Shown here: positions 17,293-27,867 of the stretch, piece after piece
How the letters are laid out: each line of letters opens with the position of its first letter
Position numbering within the stretch: the first letter of the stretch is position 1
From: Planctomycetota bacterium
GTDB lineage: Bacteria > Planctomycetota > UBA8742 > UBA2392
Assembly: GCA_020638675.1 (NCBI GenBank)
Contig: JACKID010000004.1
Span: 1 to 64,000, forward strand
Direction of reading: 5' to 3'
Length of the DNA: 64,000 nt
Notes under the pieces: generated by a model
What the model was told of the DNA's origin: nothing
The model's input: only the letters and a program-made list of their open reading frames with translations
The model's database searches: none
Program-made: the position numbers and the translations under genes

Positions 17293-17422
17293 GGCGGCTC
17301 CGTGTAGTTGGTGTTTGCTACGCCAGCCACCTTAGCTGATACGCATAATTCACCAAGATGGAATTGGTGCATTGCTTCGCGTTTACGCAATGGCGTTTTC
17401 GGCTGGCCCGACCGGCAAAGAA

Positions 17423-17448
17423 CAGGGCCGGCGCATCGGCCGGCCCTG
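17423..17448 (-). terminator. Terminator-like hairpin after threonine synthase
   Basis: CAGGGCCGGC (17423-17432) pairs with GCCGGCCCTG (17439-17448). On the minus strand it lies 19 bases after thrC and is followed by TTCTTTG. Confidence 0.6.
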
Positions 17449-17466
17449 GGGTGCGAAGGTTTGAAA

Positions 17467-18711
17467 CTAGGCGATCTTCAGGTCTTTGAAGGCGCTGAGC
17501 GTCGGCTTGATGACCGGCGCGTCGGGCAGCACGCCCGGCTCCATCAGGGCGTCCATGGTCTTCAGCCCCTGGCCGGTGATGCACAGGACGGTGGTCTCGT
17601 CCTTGTTGATCCGGCCGGCCTCGGCCAGCTTCTTGAACGTGGCGACGGTGACGCCGCCCGCGGTTTCCGTGAACAGGCCTTCGGTCTCGGCCAGCAGGCG
17701 CATGCCGCCGACGATCTCTTCATCGCTGACGTCGTCGCCGCCGCCGCCACTATCGAGGCACAGGCGCGCCGCGAAGTAGCCGTCGGCCGGGTTGCCGATG
17801 GCGATGCTGCGCGCGATGGTCTTCGGCTCTTTGACCGGCTTGATCAGGTCCGACTTGCGTTTGATGGCATCAGTGATCGGGTTGCAGCCCGTCGCCTGGG
17901 CACCCCAGAACTTGCAACTGGGCTCGTTCTCCAGCAGCCCGAGCTTGCCGAACTCGTTGAACGCCTTGTTGAGCTTGTTGATCAGGCTGCCGCCGGCCAT
18001 GCAGACGACCACGTTGTCGGGCGCGCGCCAGCCGAGCTGCTCGGCGACCTCGAAGCCCATGGTCTTGCTGCCCTCGGCGTAGTAGGCGCGCAGGTTGACG
18101 TTGACGATGCCGATCTTGGCGTCGTTGGCGATCTCCGCGCACAGGCGGTTCACGTCGTCGTAGTGCCCGTCAACCTTGATTAGTTTCGCGCCATAGACCT
18201 GCGTGTTGACGACCTTGGCTCGCTCAAGCGACTGCGGAATCAGGATGACCGCCTTCAGCCCGGCCTGCGCGGCCTGCGCGGCGACACTATTTGCAAGGTT
18301 GCCGGTGCTGGCGCAGCCGACGGTTTCGAAGCCGAAACGCTTGGCGCGCGCGATGCTGACGGCGACGACGCGATCCTTAAAGGAGAGCGTCGGCACGCAG
18401 ACGCCGTCGAACTTGACGTACAGCTTCCTGAAGCCGCCCAGCTTCTCACCAAGGTGCTTTGCGTGGTACAGCGGCGTGCCGCCGGTGTTGAAGCCGGAGA
18501 CGGGCTCCTGCTCGGGCAGCAGCTCTTTGTAGCGCCACATGTTGAAGGCGCGTCTGGCGATGGTCTCGCGCGACAGGTTCTTCTTCGCGGAGTCGTAGTC
18601 GTACATGACCTCGAGAGGCCCGAAGTCCATCTCGCATACATTGATCGGGTTGTCCGCGTACTCGGTGCCGCATTCTCTGCAGCGCAGACCAACCGCTGAT
18701 GCTCCGCTCAT
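17467..18711 (-). CDS. thrC: Threonine synthase
   Basis: The 414-residue PLP enzyme converts O-phosphohomoserine to threonine. The PLP lysine lies in PTLSFKDR (Lys112), the phosphate-binding loop reads STGNLANS, and a GITGxG-type motif is seen near CITGQG. The N-terminus has a zinc-ribbon-like pair (CRECG, then C26), as in the long bacterial/archaeal threonine synthases. Length and motif order fit class II fold-type II enzymes. It is transcribed alone, with terminator-like hairpins on both sides. Confidence 0.92.
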   Translation of the reverse strand: MSGASAVGLRCRECGTEYADNPINVCEMDFGPLEVMYDYDSAKKNLSRETIARRAFNMWRYKELLPEQEPVSGFNTGGTPLYHAKHLGEKLGGFRKLYVKFDGVCVPTLSFKDRVVAVSIARAKRFGFETVGCASTGNLANSVAAQAAQAGLKAVILIPQSLERAKVVNTQVYGAKLIKVDGHYDDVNRLCAEIANDAKIGIVNVNLRAYYAEGSKTMGFEVAEQLGWRAPDNVVVCMAGGSLINKLNKAFNEFGKLGLLENEPSCKFWGAQATGCNPITDAIKRKSDLIKPVKEPKTIARSIAIGNPADGYFAARLCLDSGGGGDDVSDEEIVGGMRLLAETEGLFTETAGGVTVATFKKLAEAGRINKDETTVLCITGQGLKTMDALMEPGVLPDAPVIKPTLSAFKDLKIA

Positions 18712-18797
18712 GGAATCTCTCCATACCGTTCACTGGCCCGTGAAGCGGCGCAAGTTAGCAGCCTCTACCCACCCTGCCAGCGGGTAGCCGCCAATAG

Positions 18798-18826
18798 AAA
18801 GGCCCACCGCTCACACGATGGGCCTT
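18798..18826 (-). terminator. Terminator hairpin
   Basis: AAAGGCCCA (18798-18806) pairs with TGGGCCTT (18819-18826) across a 12-base loop. On the minus strand it lies just after the HEAT-protein stop and runs into TTTCTATT. Confidence 0.65.
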
Positions 18827-18843
18827 GTCGGGTTGGTCTGGGC

Positions 18844-20226
18844 CTAGCTCGGCGGAATGATGCCGGAGCCCGAGCCACTGCCGCCGGCGATGCGTTTCAG
18901 CGCCTCGCCAGCCCAGTAGCGCACGTCCTCATCTTCATCCTGCAGCGCGGCCTTCAGCGCCGCCTCGGCCGGGCGGGCATCGGCGCCGATCTTCTCCAAC
19001 GCTCGCGCGGCGTTGAACCTTACGCGTTCGTCCTCGTCCTTCAGGCACTCGGCCAGTTCGTTCACCGCGCGCCCGGCGTATTCACCCGCATGCGTGAACG
19101 CGGTGATCGCGCGCAGACGCACGTGCGTGTTTCCGGCCTTGATGGTCTTCTGCAGCGCAGGCATGGCGGCGCTGCCGATCGCGCCAAGGGCCTCGCTGGC
19201 GGCCCGGCTCACGTCACCGGATTCATCCTTCATGGCTTCGATCAGCTTCGGCACGGCCGTAGCCGCCGCCGGACCCACGCCGCGCAAGGCATCCGCGGCC
19301 TGGGTGTTCACGGCCGGGTCGTCCAGCAATTCGGTCAGCGCTGGAACCGCTTCGCGCGCGTCGGGGCCGATGCGTCCCAGCGCGATCACGGCACGGCGGC
19401 GCACGCGGGCGTCGCTGTCACTGAGCGTCGAAATCAGCGCCTGCACGGCGCCCTTGCCGATTCGCCCGAGCGACTTGGCAGCCGCGGCACGAACCTCCGA
19501 GCCCGGGTCTTTCAGCGCCTTGGTCAACACCGGCACCGCCACCTCCGCGGCCGGGCCGATGTTGCCCAGTGCTTCCGCCGCGATGGAGCGCACGCTGTCC
19601 ACGTCGTCCTTCACGGTTTCCATCAGCGCGGGCACGGCGCCGCTGGCGGCGGGGCCGATACGTCCGAGGGCGAACGCCGCGTCAAAGCGAACGTTCGGGT
19701 CGTCATCCTTCAGGGCCTTGCAGAGCGGGCCGACCGCCTCGACGCCCATGTCGCCGAGGGCTTCCGCGGCGGCGCGGCGGACGTCCACCTTTTCGTCCTT
19801 GAGCGCAAGCATCAGCTCGGGGATGGCTTCCTTGGCCGAGCGCCCGATCTTGCGCAATGCCTCGGCGGCGTAGCAGCGGATGTCGCTGGCGGTGTCCCGC
19901 AGCTGGTGCGCGACGGCCGGCACGGCGTCCACGGCGCGGTGGCCGATCATGCGAATGGCCTCAAGCGCGCGGCGGCGCATGTCTACGCTCTTTTCACCGA
20001 GCGACTCGACCAGCACCGGCACCGAAGCCGTACCGATCCGCCCCAGCGCGAAGGCCGCGTCAAACACCACGTGCGGGTTCTCATCGCGGAGCGCCTTGCC
20101 AAGTGCCTTGGCCGCGCTTTGGGCCCCCGGGCCGATCTTGCCCAGCGCCTCGGCGGCGCTGCGCCGCACGGAGGGGTCCTTGTCGGAAAGCCGTTCAATC
20201 AGGCGTTCAACCTCTGGAGTCGTCAT
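18844..20226 (-). CDS. HEAT-repeat protein
   Basis: ATG 20226 (GAGGA upstream) gives 460 residues; the open frame extends to 20265 without support. The whole chain consists of about 14 tandem HEAT repeats of roughly 31 residues, each with a D-x-VR-x-x-AAxALGxIGPxA pattern. It ends in a Gly/Ser linker and IIPPS. There is no signal peptide or membrane helix. Such PBS-lyase-type HEAT arrays scaffold proteins and are abundant in planctomycetes. The repeats are near-identical at DNA level, so expect recombination or assembly artefacts. It is divergent from the small acidic gene at 20368. Confidence 0.88.
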   Translation of the reverse strand: MTTPEVERLIERLSDKDPSVRRSAAEALGKIGPGAQSAAKALGKALRDENPHVVFDAAFALGRIGTASVPVLVESLGEKSVDMRRRALEAIRMIGHRAVDAVPAVAHQLRDTASDIRCYAAEALRKIGRSAKEAIPELMLALKDEKVDVRRAAAEALGDMGVEAVGPLCKALKDDDPNVRFDAAFALGRIGPAASGAVPALMETVKDDVDSVRSIAAEALGNIGPAAEVAVPVLTKALKDPGSEVRAAAAKSLGRIGKGAVQALISTLSDSDARVRRRAVIALGRIGPDAREAVPALTELLDDPAVNTQAADALRGVGPAAATAVPKLIEAMKDESGDVSRAASEALGAIGSAAMPALQKTIKAGNTHVRLRAITAFTHAGEYAGRAVNELAECLKDEDERVRFNAARALEKIGADARPAEAALKAALQDEDEDVRYWAGEALKRIAGGSGSGSGIIPPS

Positions 20227-20367
20227 CGCAGTGTCCTCGTTGTCTTTGCCCTCAGCATAGCACATGCCGGTCGCCCGCGCCCCCGGATGTCCCTTTGTGC
20301 AACCTTCACGTGTGCGCTCTTACTGCGGCAAGTGGTAGACTGGACGGACAACCAGGAGCGCCCATGT

Positions 20368-20673
20368 ATGAGCGATCAAGAGTGGCCGTTCGTTGACCCG
20401 CCTGACGTCTCGGTGCTTACCACCCGCCAGATCATTGAGGACGGCGCCCCGATCGTCTGCGTAACGCACGATCTCGAAGACGGGATGTGGCAGTTTCTGC
20501 ACAGCGACGACGTTGAGGAAGGGGACGTTCTGGTCGTCACGCTCGAAACCGTGCTGGCGCTTGATGCCGCGCTGGCCGAGCTGTGGGACATGGAGCCGGG
20601 CTGGCTCGCCGCCCGCGAGTCACCCGAAGAGCACTGGGAACGCGCCTACGTCGGCGATTTCGAAGAAGAGTAG
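20368..20673 (+). CDS. Small acidic protein, possibly DUF2185/Imm33-like
   Basis: ATG 20368 has AGGAG nine bases upstream; 101 residues, strongly acidic. The pattern LTTRQIIEDGAPI, then MWQFLHSDDVEEGDV, then a late EPGWLAAR resembles the DUF2185 fold seen in immunity-like proteins, but the match is loose. A TAGACT element lies at 20336-20341. The long upstream open frame reading into the HEAT gene antisense strand is not coding. Confidence 0.6.
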   Translation: MSDQEWPFVDPPDVSVLTTRQIIEDGAPIVCVTHDLEDGMWQFLHSDDVEEGDVLVVTLETVLALDAALAELWDMEPGWLAARESPEEHWERAYVGDFEEE

Positions 20674-22002
20674 CTACTTCACCACCCACGCCTTCCACTC
20701 AGCCTCGAAGTCCTTGAGGCTGACGCCGAAGCGTTTTTCGAAGTCGCGCCGCCCGGTGTCTACGCGATAGTAGTCGACCAGCAGCGTGAGGTACGGTGCA
20801 CGGTAGGCGTCCTTCTTCTCGAACAGGCAGTACCACGCAACGGAGCCGGCCAGCGCGTACTTCTCGACCGAAGAAACGGGCTCGCCGGTTGCGAACGCCG
20901 CGTAGCCCTGCGACAGCACCGGCTTCAGCGCGGGCACTTTGCCCTTTGGCCCCTTCCAGACCTTGTCGATCGTGTAGTTGCGCTGGTCCTCGAGCCCCTT
21001 CAACTTGTACTTGCTCTTGGTGATCTGCAGGTCTTCGAACACGATCGCGATACTTTCGACGATCCACGCGTGTTCGCGGGTGCCTGCCAGCTCATAGCTG
21101 TCCCAGCCGCCGCGCCGCCCGCGCAGCCCGATTTCCACCAGCCGGTGCGTACACTCGTGAAAGAGCGTGCGGGCCAGGTTGTCCCAAGATTTGTTCTTCT
21201 TGCCGACAAAGTCGCAGCGCTCGGCGTTCACGAAGACGGCCTGCAGGACACCGACGTGCATGCCGCCGTTGGTCTCCCCCATAGGAAAGCCGATCTCGGT
21301 GGTGAAATCGACGAATGTCGCCGAGTCCTTGCAGCACCAGACGACGTTGGGCTGGTTGCGCTGCGGAATGAAGTCGCCGACCAGCTCGAAGAAGATGTCG
21401 TAGTAGCGGTCGAGGTACTCGGAGTACTTCGTGGCGCGCTTCCAGTCGAGGTCGGTCACGAGCGCGAAGTGCTTGCCGACCAGCACGTAGGGCGCGTCCC
21501 AGCTGACTTCACGTTCCGGCTTGGCCGGGTCAGCATCCATCGTGAGCGCCAGCGGGCTCAGGCGCTCGTGCTCGGCGCTGCTCAACCAGCCGAGCCCGTC
21601 CAGCCACTTCTGCCCGAGTGCCTCATTGGCTTCCTTGTTGTCAGGGTCGATCGCAATGACCTGCTTGGCGCCCAGACCGGCCTTGTCGGCCCCAAGCGCG
21701 CGGCGCTGCTGCACGGCTTCGCGACGGTCAAGGTAGCCGCCCCACGCTTCGGCCGAGTACTCGTCGTCTTTGCCTTCGCAGCCGGCGATGATTTCACGCG
21801 CGCGGTCGGATGCCGCGCCCGTTGCGGTCTCACACAGCGAGCGCGCCTCGGAATACAGCTTGTTCTCAAGGCAATACTCGGCCAGCGCGACGTCGGCGTC
21901 GTGATACCCGGGCTGTTCAGGACTGTACGGAAGCGGCTCCGGCTGGGCGTGCAGCAAAGCCGCCGCGAGCGCCGCGATGATGAAAAGCTGGAGAATTCGC
22001 AT
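20674..22002 (-). CDS. Exported HExxH metalloprotease-like protein (DUF1570 type)
   Basis: About 442 residues from ATG 22002 (GTG 22011 is an alternative), with a cleavable signal peptide ending at LLHAQ. The first part is helical and TPR-like (about 30-140). A gluzincin-type zinc motif HECTH (His282, Glu283, His286) sits in a segment LARTLFHECTHRLVE. This layout resembles planctomycete DUF1570 proteins with a peptidase-like core. It is probably periplasmic or surface-bound; substrate unknown. It converges with the small gene at 20368 with no gap. Confidence 0.7.
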   Translation of the reverse strand: MRILQLFIIAALAAALLHAQPEPLPYSPEQPGYHDADVALAEYCLENKLYSEARSLCETATGAASDRAREIIAGCEGKDDEYSAEAWGGYLDRREAVQQRRALGADKAGLGAKQVIAIDPDNKEANEALGQKWLDGLGWLSSAEHERLSPLALTMDADPAKPEREVSWDAPYVLVGKHFALVTDLDWKRATKYSEYLDRYYDIFFELVGDFIPQRNQPNVVWCCKDSATFVDFTTEIGFPMGETNGGMHVGVLQAVFVNAERCDFVGKKNKSWDNLARTLFHECTHRLVEIGLRGRRGGWDSYELAGTREHAWIVESIAIVFEDLQITKSKYKLKGLEDQRNYTIDKVWKGPKGKVPALKPVLSQGYAAFATGEPVSSVEKYALAGSVAWYCLFEKKDAYRAPYLTLLVDYYRVDTGRRDFEKRFGVSLKDFEAEWKAWVVK

Positions 22003-22077
22003 GGTCGTCACGCCAGGGGTGGGCGTTGCGGGGCAGCCCTCATTATGCTGATTCCCGCCGCGAAGGCTATCGGCAAC

Positions 22078-22506
22078 CTAGAACGCGATGTCCTGGTCGA
22101 CGCTGAACTCAACCCAGTTGCCGTCGGGGTCGCGGATCATGGTCCAGTAGCCCACGGGCGGGCCGCTGTCGGTCGGCGCGTACTGCAGAATGCCGAGCTC
22201 ACGGGCTTTGGCGGCAATTCGGTCGACGTACTCGCGGCTCTCGACCGTGAAACCGAGGTGGTCCATGCGCGGGGCGTCGCCGTCCTTGCCGCCACCGAGC
22301 AGCACCAGCACAAAATCAATGCCAAGCGGGCGCGCGGAAACCCAGTAGACCGGCATCCCGTCGCCGGCGCGTTCATGCACGATGCTCATGCCGCAGACGG
22401 CTTGATAGAATTTCGCGGTTGCCGTGGTGTCCTTGCAGCGCAGCGCGAGGTGCGTGAGCCCTACCCTGCCCGCCGCGCCCTTCAGGTGTCCTGTAGGGTC
22501 TTCCAT
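22078..22506 (-). CDS. VOC-family (glyoxalase/bleomycin-resistance fold) protein
   Basis: A 142-residue single-domain VOC protein. The repeated beta-alpha-beta-beta-beta units show LTHLALRCKD, MDHLGFTVES and RDPDGNWVEFS, which carry candidate metal ligands His, His and Glu. Members include glyoxalases, dioxygenases and antibiotic-binding proteins; the substrate cannot be told here. It is a single gene with no operon partner. Confidence 0.82.
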   Translation of the reverse strand: MEDPTGHLKGAAGRVGLTHLALRCKDTTATAKFYQAVCGMSIVHERAGDGMPVYWVSARPLGIDFVLVLLGGGKDGDAPRMDHLGFTVESREYVDRIAAKARELGILQYAPTDSGPPVGYWTMIRDPDGNWVEFSVDQDIAF

Positions 22507-22672
22507 GCGCTGACGTTAGCACGCTGCCACACGCCAACCCATCACTTCTTGCAGACCGGAATTCGGCAACTCCGCGGCCGGGTTGCTCGTTTCAAACCCG
22601 GGAAAACGGGAACCTGTGAAATCCCTGTAACGTCTATGGCAATGACCGGGTAACAGAAGCAGGAACGAAGCC

Positions 22673-22843
22673 ATGAAAGCCAACACGGACAAGATCGCAG
22701 GAGCCTCCCCCCGCTACGCGCGCCTTTTGGCCAGCGCACGCGCGGCCGAGACACGCCGCCGCGAGTTTGCCCGTTTCATGGACGCCCGCCGCCGCCGGCT
22801 CGAGTTCGAGAACGTGATGCAGAGCCTCAGCATCGCCGGCTAG
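22673..22843 (+). CDS. Small basic protein, 56 residues
   Basis: ATG 22673 with an AGGAACG site upstream, ending TAG at 22841-22843. Arg/Ala-rich, predicted mostly helical with an amphipathic RRREFARF/RRRRLEFE core. Third codon positions are almost all G or C and a strong terminator follows 15 bases later, so it looks like a genuine short gene. No family recognised. Confidence 0.6.
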   Translation: MKANTDKIAGASPRYARLLASARAAETRRREFARFMDARRRRLEFENVMQSLSIAG

Positions 22844-22858
22844 CCGCACACAAAAGCA

Positions 22859-22884
22859 AAAGCCCCCGCCGTGGCGGGGGCTTT
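22859..22884. terminator. Bidirectional terminator
   Basis: Perfect 12-bp stem AAAGCCCCCGCC (22859-22870) with its complement at 22873-22884 and a two-base loop, flanked by A-rich and T-rich sequence on either side. It can serve the small gene on + and the lipoprotein gene on -. Confidence 0.85.
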
Positions 22885-22896
22885 GTTCATTTGCGG

Positions 22897-23367
22897 CTAC
22901 TTCTTGAAGCTCAGGAACCATTCGCCGTCGACTTCCAGCAACCGGAGCATCTTCTTGTCGTCTTCGGTCGTCCCGTTGGCCTCAAGCGTCTGCTCAAAGG
23001 TCACGAAGAACTTGCCTTCCACTTCCTCGATCTTGGCCGACTTGATCGTGATCTTCATGCCCTCGTCCTTCATCCCGTTCATCTCGGTGACGATGCGCTT
23101 CTGCACGAGGTCCTTCTCGTCGGCCGGAAACAGCGGCAGCACGGCCTGCCCGTCCAGGTTGACGATGGCGGTCTTCATCTTGTCGACGACGGCCTGGCGC
23201 TTCTGTTCGGCCGTTGGCGCGGCGGGCTTGTCGTCGCCGCCGCAGGCGTTGCCGCTGCAGGACTTGTTGGAATCGCCGCCGCTGGAGTTTCCAGTGGCGT
23301 TATTGCCGCCGCCGCAGGCGGCCAGCAGCAGGGCACAGGCAAACACAAATGCGCTCAGGTTTCGCAT
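22897..23367 (-). CDS. Lipoprotein of unknown function
   Basis: A 156-residue lipoprotein with signal peptide and LAAC lipobox, followed by a Gly/Ser/Asn-rich linker with several Cys residues (SCSGNACGG). The globular part (about 55-156) has two long helices and ends in a strand pair (FVTFEQTL, GEWFLSFKK) like a cystatin/NTF2-type DUF4878 fold; that comparison is tentative. A GGAGAG site precedes ATG 23367. Confidence 0.75.
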   Translation of the reverse strand: MRNLSAFVFACALLLAACGGGNNATGNSSGGDSNKSCSGNACGGDDKPAAPTAEQKRQAVVDKMKTAIVNLDGQAVLPLFPADEKDLVQKRIVTEMNGMKDEGMKITIKSAKIEEVEGKFFVTFEQTLEANGTTEDDKKMLRLLEVDGEWFLSFKK

Positions 23368-23423
23368 GACGCTCTCCGGTTTGGGTGAGCGTGTACGCTA
23401 GCCTGTGGCGTGGCCCGGGGAAA

Positions 23424-23445
23424 GGGCGGAGGTTTCCCTCCGCCC
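23424..23445 (-). terminator. Terminator hairpin after peroxiredoxin
   Basis: GGGCGGAGG (23424-23432) pairs with CCTCCGCCC (23437-23445). On the minus strand it lies 12 bases after the peroxiredoxin stop and ends in TTTCCCC. Confidence 0.65.
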
Positions 23446-23457
23446 GCCCCGTGCGAT

Positions 23458-24111
23458 CTACAGCGACTTCTTGTTCAGGTAGAAGTCGACGCGCTCATAC
23501 TCCTTGTGGCTTGCGCGCTCGGCGACGTCGGCGACGCTCTTGGGCGGCGGGACGATGACCTTGTCGCCCGGCTTCCAGTTCACCGGCGCGGCAACACCGT
23601 GCTTGTCGGTGACCTGCAGACCATCGAGCAGGCGCACGACCTCATCAATGTTGCGCCCCACGTTCAGCGGGTAGTAGATGATGGCGCGAACGGTGTCCTT
23701 GGGGTCGATCACGAAGACTGCGCGAACGGTGGCCGTCTGGCTTTCATTCGGGTGCAGCAGCCCGTACTTCTGGGCCACGGCCGTGTTCAGGTCCGCGATC
23801 AGCGGGTAGTTCAGCTCGACGTCGAGGATCTTCTTCAGGTTCTCGCGCCAGGCGAGGTGGCTGTGGATGCTGTCGATGCTCAGCCCGATCAGCTTGGTGT
23901 TGCGCTGCTCGAACTCTTTGCTGCGCTTGGCGAACTCGGTCAGCTCGGTGCTGCAGACCGGCGTGAAGTCGGCCGGGTGGCTGAACAGGATGGTCCACTT
24001 GTCCTTCTTCCAGTCGCTGAATTTCAGCGTGCCTTCGGTGGTGACGGCTTCAAAGTCAGGTGCCTTATCGCCGATGCGGGGGATACCCCGGTATTCCTGT
24101 GCTTCGCTCAT
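23458..24111 (-). CDS. 1-Cys peroxiredoxin (Prx6 type)
   Basis: A 217-residue peroxiredoxin with the peroxidatic motif PADFTPVCSTE (Cys53). No resolving Cys is seen in the C-terminal extension, and RAVFVIDP and PLNVGRN are typical of the 1-Cys/Prx6 group. It reduces hydrogen peroxide and organic peroxides using an external thiol donor. It is a cytoplasmic, single-gene unit between terminators. Confidence 0.92.
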   Translation of the reverse strand: MSEAQEYRGIPRIGDKAPDFEAVTTEGTLKFSDWKKDKWTILFSHPADFTPVCSTELTEFAKRSKEFEQRNTKLIGLSIDSIHSHLAWRENLKKILDVELNYPLIADLNTAVAQKYGLLHPNESQTATVRAVFVIDPKDTVRAIIYYPLNVGRNIDEVVRLLDGLQVTDKHGVAAPVNWKPGDKVIVPPPKSVADVAERASHKEYERVDFYLNKKSL

Positions 24112-24222
24112 GTCTATGTCTCCGGTAATCAGAATTGGAATTAGAGTTCAGTTGGTCGTGCCTTCTACTCGACATCGCATTCGCATATCCCCCTCCGTGT
24201 GCTCAATGTTCTACAAAGAAAA

Positions 24223-24248
24223 TCGCCCGGGCTGTTGGGCCCGGGCGA
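24223..24248 (-). terminator. Terminator of the rplU-rpmA unit
   Basis: TCGCCCGGGC (24223-24232) pairs with GCCCGGGCGA (24239-24248). On the minus strand it is followed by TTTTCTTTGT, a good U-tract, about 23 bases after rpmA. Confidence 0.85.
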
Positions 24249-24270
24249 CTGAGTGGAGTGTCAGTTGTGG

Positions 24271-24525
24271 CTAGCTCGCCACGGGCTCAATGCTTACTTT
24301 TTTCCGCGCCTTGCCGGAAAAACACATCTTGCCGTCGCACAGGGCGAACAGGGTGAAGTCGCGGCCCATGCCGACGTTCTTGCCCGCGTGGTACTTGGTA
24401 CCGAGCTGGCGAACGAGGATGTTGCCCGCGCGCACGAGCTGGCCGCCGGACTTCTTCAGCCCGCGGTACTTAGGATTGCTGTCGCGGCCGTTCTTGGTGC
24501 TGCCGCCGCCCTTTTTATGAGCCAT
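24271..24525 (-). CDS. rpmA: 50S ribosomal protein bL27
   Basis: The 84-residue protein begins MAHKKGGGSTKNGRDS, the usual L27 start without a cleavable N-terminal extension. The G-x-ILVRQ-GT and H-AGKNVGMG motifs follow. L27 contacts the peptidyl-transferase centre. It lies three bases after rplU, as in most bacteria. The C-terminus carries FSGKARKKVSI, normal for the family. Confidence 0.97.
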   Translation of the reverse strand: MAHKKGGGSTKNGRDSNPKYRGLKKSGGQLVRAGNILVRQLGTKYHAGKNVGMGRDFTLFALCDGKMCFSGKARKKVSIEPVAS

Positions 24526-24528
24526 GAC

Positions 24529-24843
24529 TTAGCCCTTGATGTTGGTGACCTTGACCAGAGTGTGACGCTGACGGTGACCGCGCTTGCGCTTGCTGTTGTG
24601 CTTGCGGCGGCGATAGGTGAAGGCGATCAACTTCTCGTCCTTGACCTCGTCCAGTACTTCCACCTCGACCGCGGCGCCGGCCACCGTGGGCGCGCCCACC
24701 TTGACGTTGTCGCCATCGGCCACGAGCAGGACTTGATCCAGGCTGAGCTTCTCGCCCTTCTTCTGTCCCAGGCGATCGAGCTTGAACTCGGTGCCCTTCT
24801 CAAGGCGGTACTGGCGTCCGCCGTCTGCAATAATCGCGTACAT
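24529..24843 (-). CDS. rplU: 50S ribosomal protein bL21
   Basis: ATG 24843 gives 104 residues beginning MYAIIADGG; a GTG one codon upstream is also open, and GGAAG precedes it. GRQYRLEKG, the VLLVADGDNVKVGAPTV stretch and the basic YRRRKHNSKRKRGHRQRHT motif define L21. It forms an operon with rpmA. Confidence 0.97.
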   Translation of the reverse strand: MYAIIADGGRQYRLEKGTEFKLDRLGQKKGEKLSLDQVLLVADGDNVKVGAPTVAGAAVEVEVLDEVKDEKLIAFTYRRRKHNSKRKRGHRQRHTLVKVTNIKG

Positions 24844-25044
24844 CACTCTTCCTCTTTCGGCGGCACGCGGGGGGCCTTATGGCCGCTCAACCCGAATGCC
24901 GAACCGGGGCGGAAAAGGTAGCTAGCATGGCAGGCCCGTCAAGCCCGGGAACAGGAAATCTCCTGCCCTGCCGCAGTTGAGTTTTAGAGAATACATGCCG
25001 CCCGTCACCTGTTCGCTCACTGGCCCCAACCATCGGAGAGTCTC

Positions 25045-25872
25045 ATGCGCACCCGCTTCCTCAGTCTGTTTGCCCTGCTCAGCCTGTCCCTCAGCCTTGT
25101 CGTGATCGGCTGCACCAGCAGCCAGCCCAAGGATGAAGGTGCGGCATGCGGGGGCGAGACAGCCTGCGGCGGGGATGCCGGCGGCGACAAGCTTGAGGAA
25201 CGCTTCGCCAAGAACTGGGACGTCGCCAAGACCCTGAAAGGCGACGCCGAGGCCGGGCGTAAGTTCTTTTACGAAAAGACTTACGGCAACCTGATGACCT
25301 GCGCCTCGTGCCACTCGATGAACGAGGGCGACACCATGAGCGCCGACGCCGGCGACCACCAGCGCGCCGCCGTCAGCGTCTTTGGCGCCCGCTGGCGCAC
25401 CAATATCAAGAACACCGGCAGCCACAACGCAACTCTCGGCGGCGACGTGTGCGTGCCCTTCTGGATGAATGGGCCCGAGGAAGGTGCCGCGCCGCAGGAC
25501 CTGGCCAACCTGGACGCATTCCTGAAGGCCGAAAGCGGCGACAAGGACCACGCCACAGCCGTGAACATCGACTGGAAGGCGCGCAGCTACACCATTCCGG
25601 AAACCCTGACAGGCGGCGACGCGGTACGCGGCAAGGAGATGGCCCTGCGCTACTGCGGGACGTGCCACGAGGTGGACGGGGTTGCGCCACTGGTCGACGT
25701 GGACGAGCGCGACCTGCACGGCGGGAGTATCCCGGCCGAGCGCCTGAGCCGCGTGGCGAAGCGCATCAAGGACTCAGGCCGAAAGAACAACGACTTCATG
25801 CCCGGCTTCAGCGACCAGAGAATGGCAAAGCAGGACCTGCTCGACCTCCTCGCCTGGTTCGAGAAGAAGTAG
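25045..25872 (+). CDS. Di-heme c-type cytochrome lipoprotein
   Basis: A 275-residue lipoprotein (lipobox VIGC, Cys23) with a short Cys/Gly-rich linker. It has two heme-attachment sites: CASCH (86-90) and CGTCH (204-208). Between them are NTGSHNATLG and MNGPEE segments reminiscent of cytochrome c peroxidase/SoxA-like c-type domains. It is anchored on the periplasmic side and probably carries electrons to a terminal acceptor. The neighbour downstream is lysS, so no dedicated partner is seen. Confidence 0.88.
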   Translation: MRTRFLSLFALLSLSLSLVVIGCTSSQPKDEGAACGGETACGGDAGGDKLEERFAKNWDVAKTLKGDAEAGRKFFYEKTYGNLMTCASCHSMNEGDTMSADAGDHQRAAVSVFGARWRTNIKNTGSHNATLGGDVCVPFWMNGPEEGAAPQDLANLDAFLKAESGDKDHATAVNIDWKARSYTIPETLTGGDAVRGKEMALRYCGTCHEVDGVAPLVDVDERDLHGGSIPAERLSRVAKRIKDSGRKNNDFMPGFSDQRMAKQDLLDLLAWFEKK

Positions 25873-26038
25873 CGGCTGCAACCGACAGTCGTTTGCCGGC
25901 ATGAGACGCTTCCGAAAGCGTTGAGCCCACGCCCCCCGGCCATTGCGCCGGGCGCTGCTCGTGGGCTGCCCCGTCTTCCTATATCACTAGCCGCTGAGCC
26001 GCCTGCTGTTAGCATGCGCGGCCGCATACGGAGATGCC

Positions 26039-27766
<1,728 letters not shown>

Positions 27767-27829
27767 ATATCGCCGTCGGGCGTGCCCGACCTTCCCCATT
27801 TGCTGGGCTTGTGCGTATCAAACTACCGA

Positions 27830-27835
27830 TATAGT
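27830..27835 (+). promoter_or_regulatory. -10-like hexamer TATAGT
   Basis: TATAGT 32 bases before the permease start, in a local AT-rich patch (TATCAAACTACCGA). No good -35 is visible. The same type of hexamer recurs before other genes in the window. Confidence 0.35.
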
Positions 27836-27867
27836 GCCGAAGCCCTCGGTGTGCCCCTCTTGAGCCA

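Noticed and set aside
20224..20368. Shared divergent promoter between the HEAT gene and the small acidic gene
   Set aside because: A TAGACT and a TATGCT are present on opposite strands but no -35 boxes or palindrome were clear enough to report as a regulatory site.
25922..25967. GC-rich imperfect hairpin between the cytochrome and lysS genes
   Set aside because: The stem has several mismatches and no U-tract, so I could not support a terminator.
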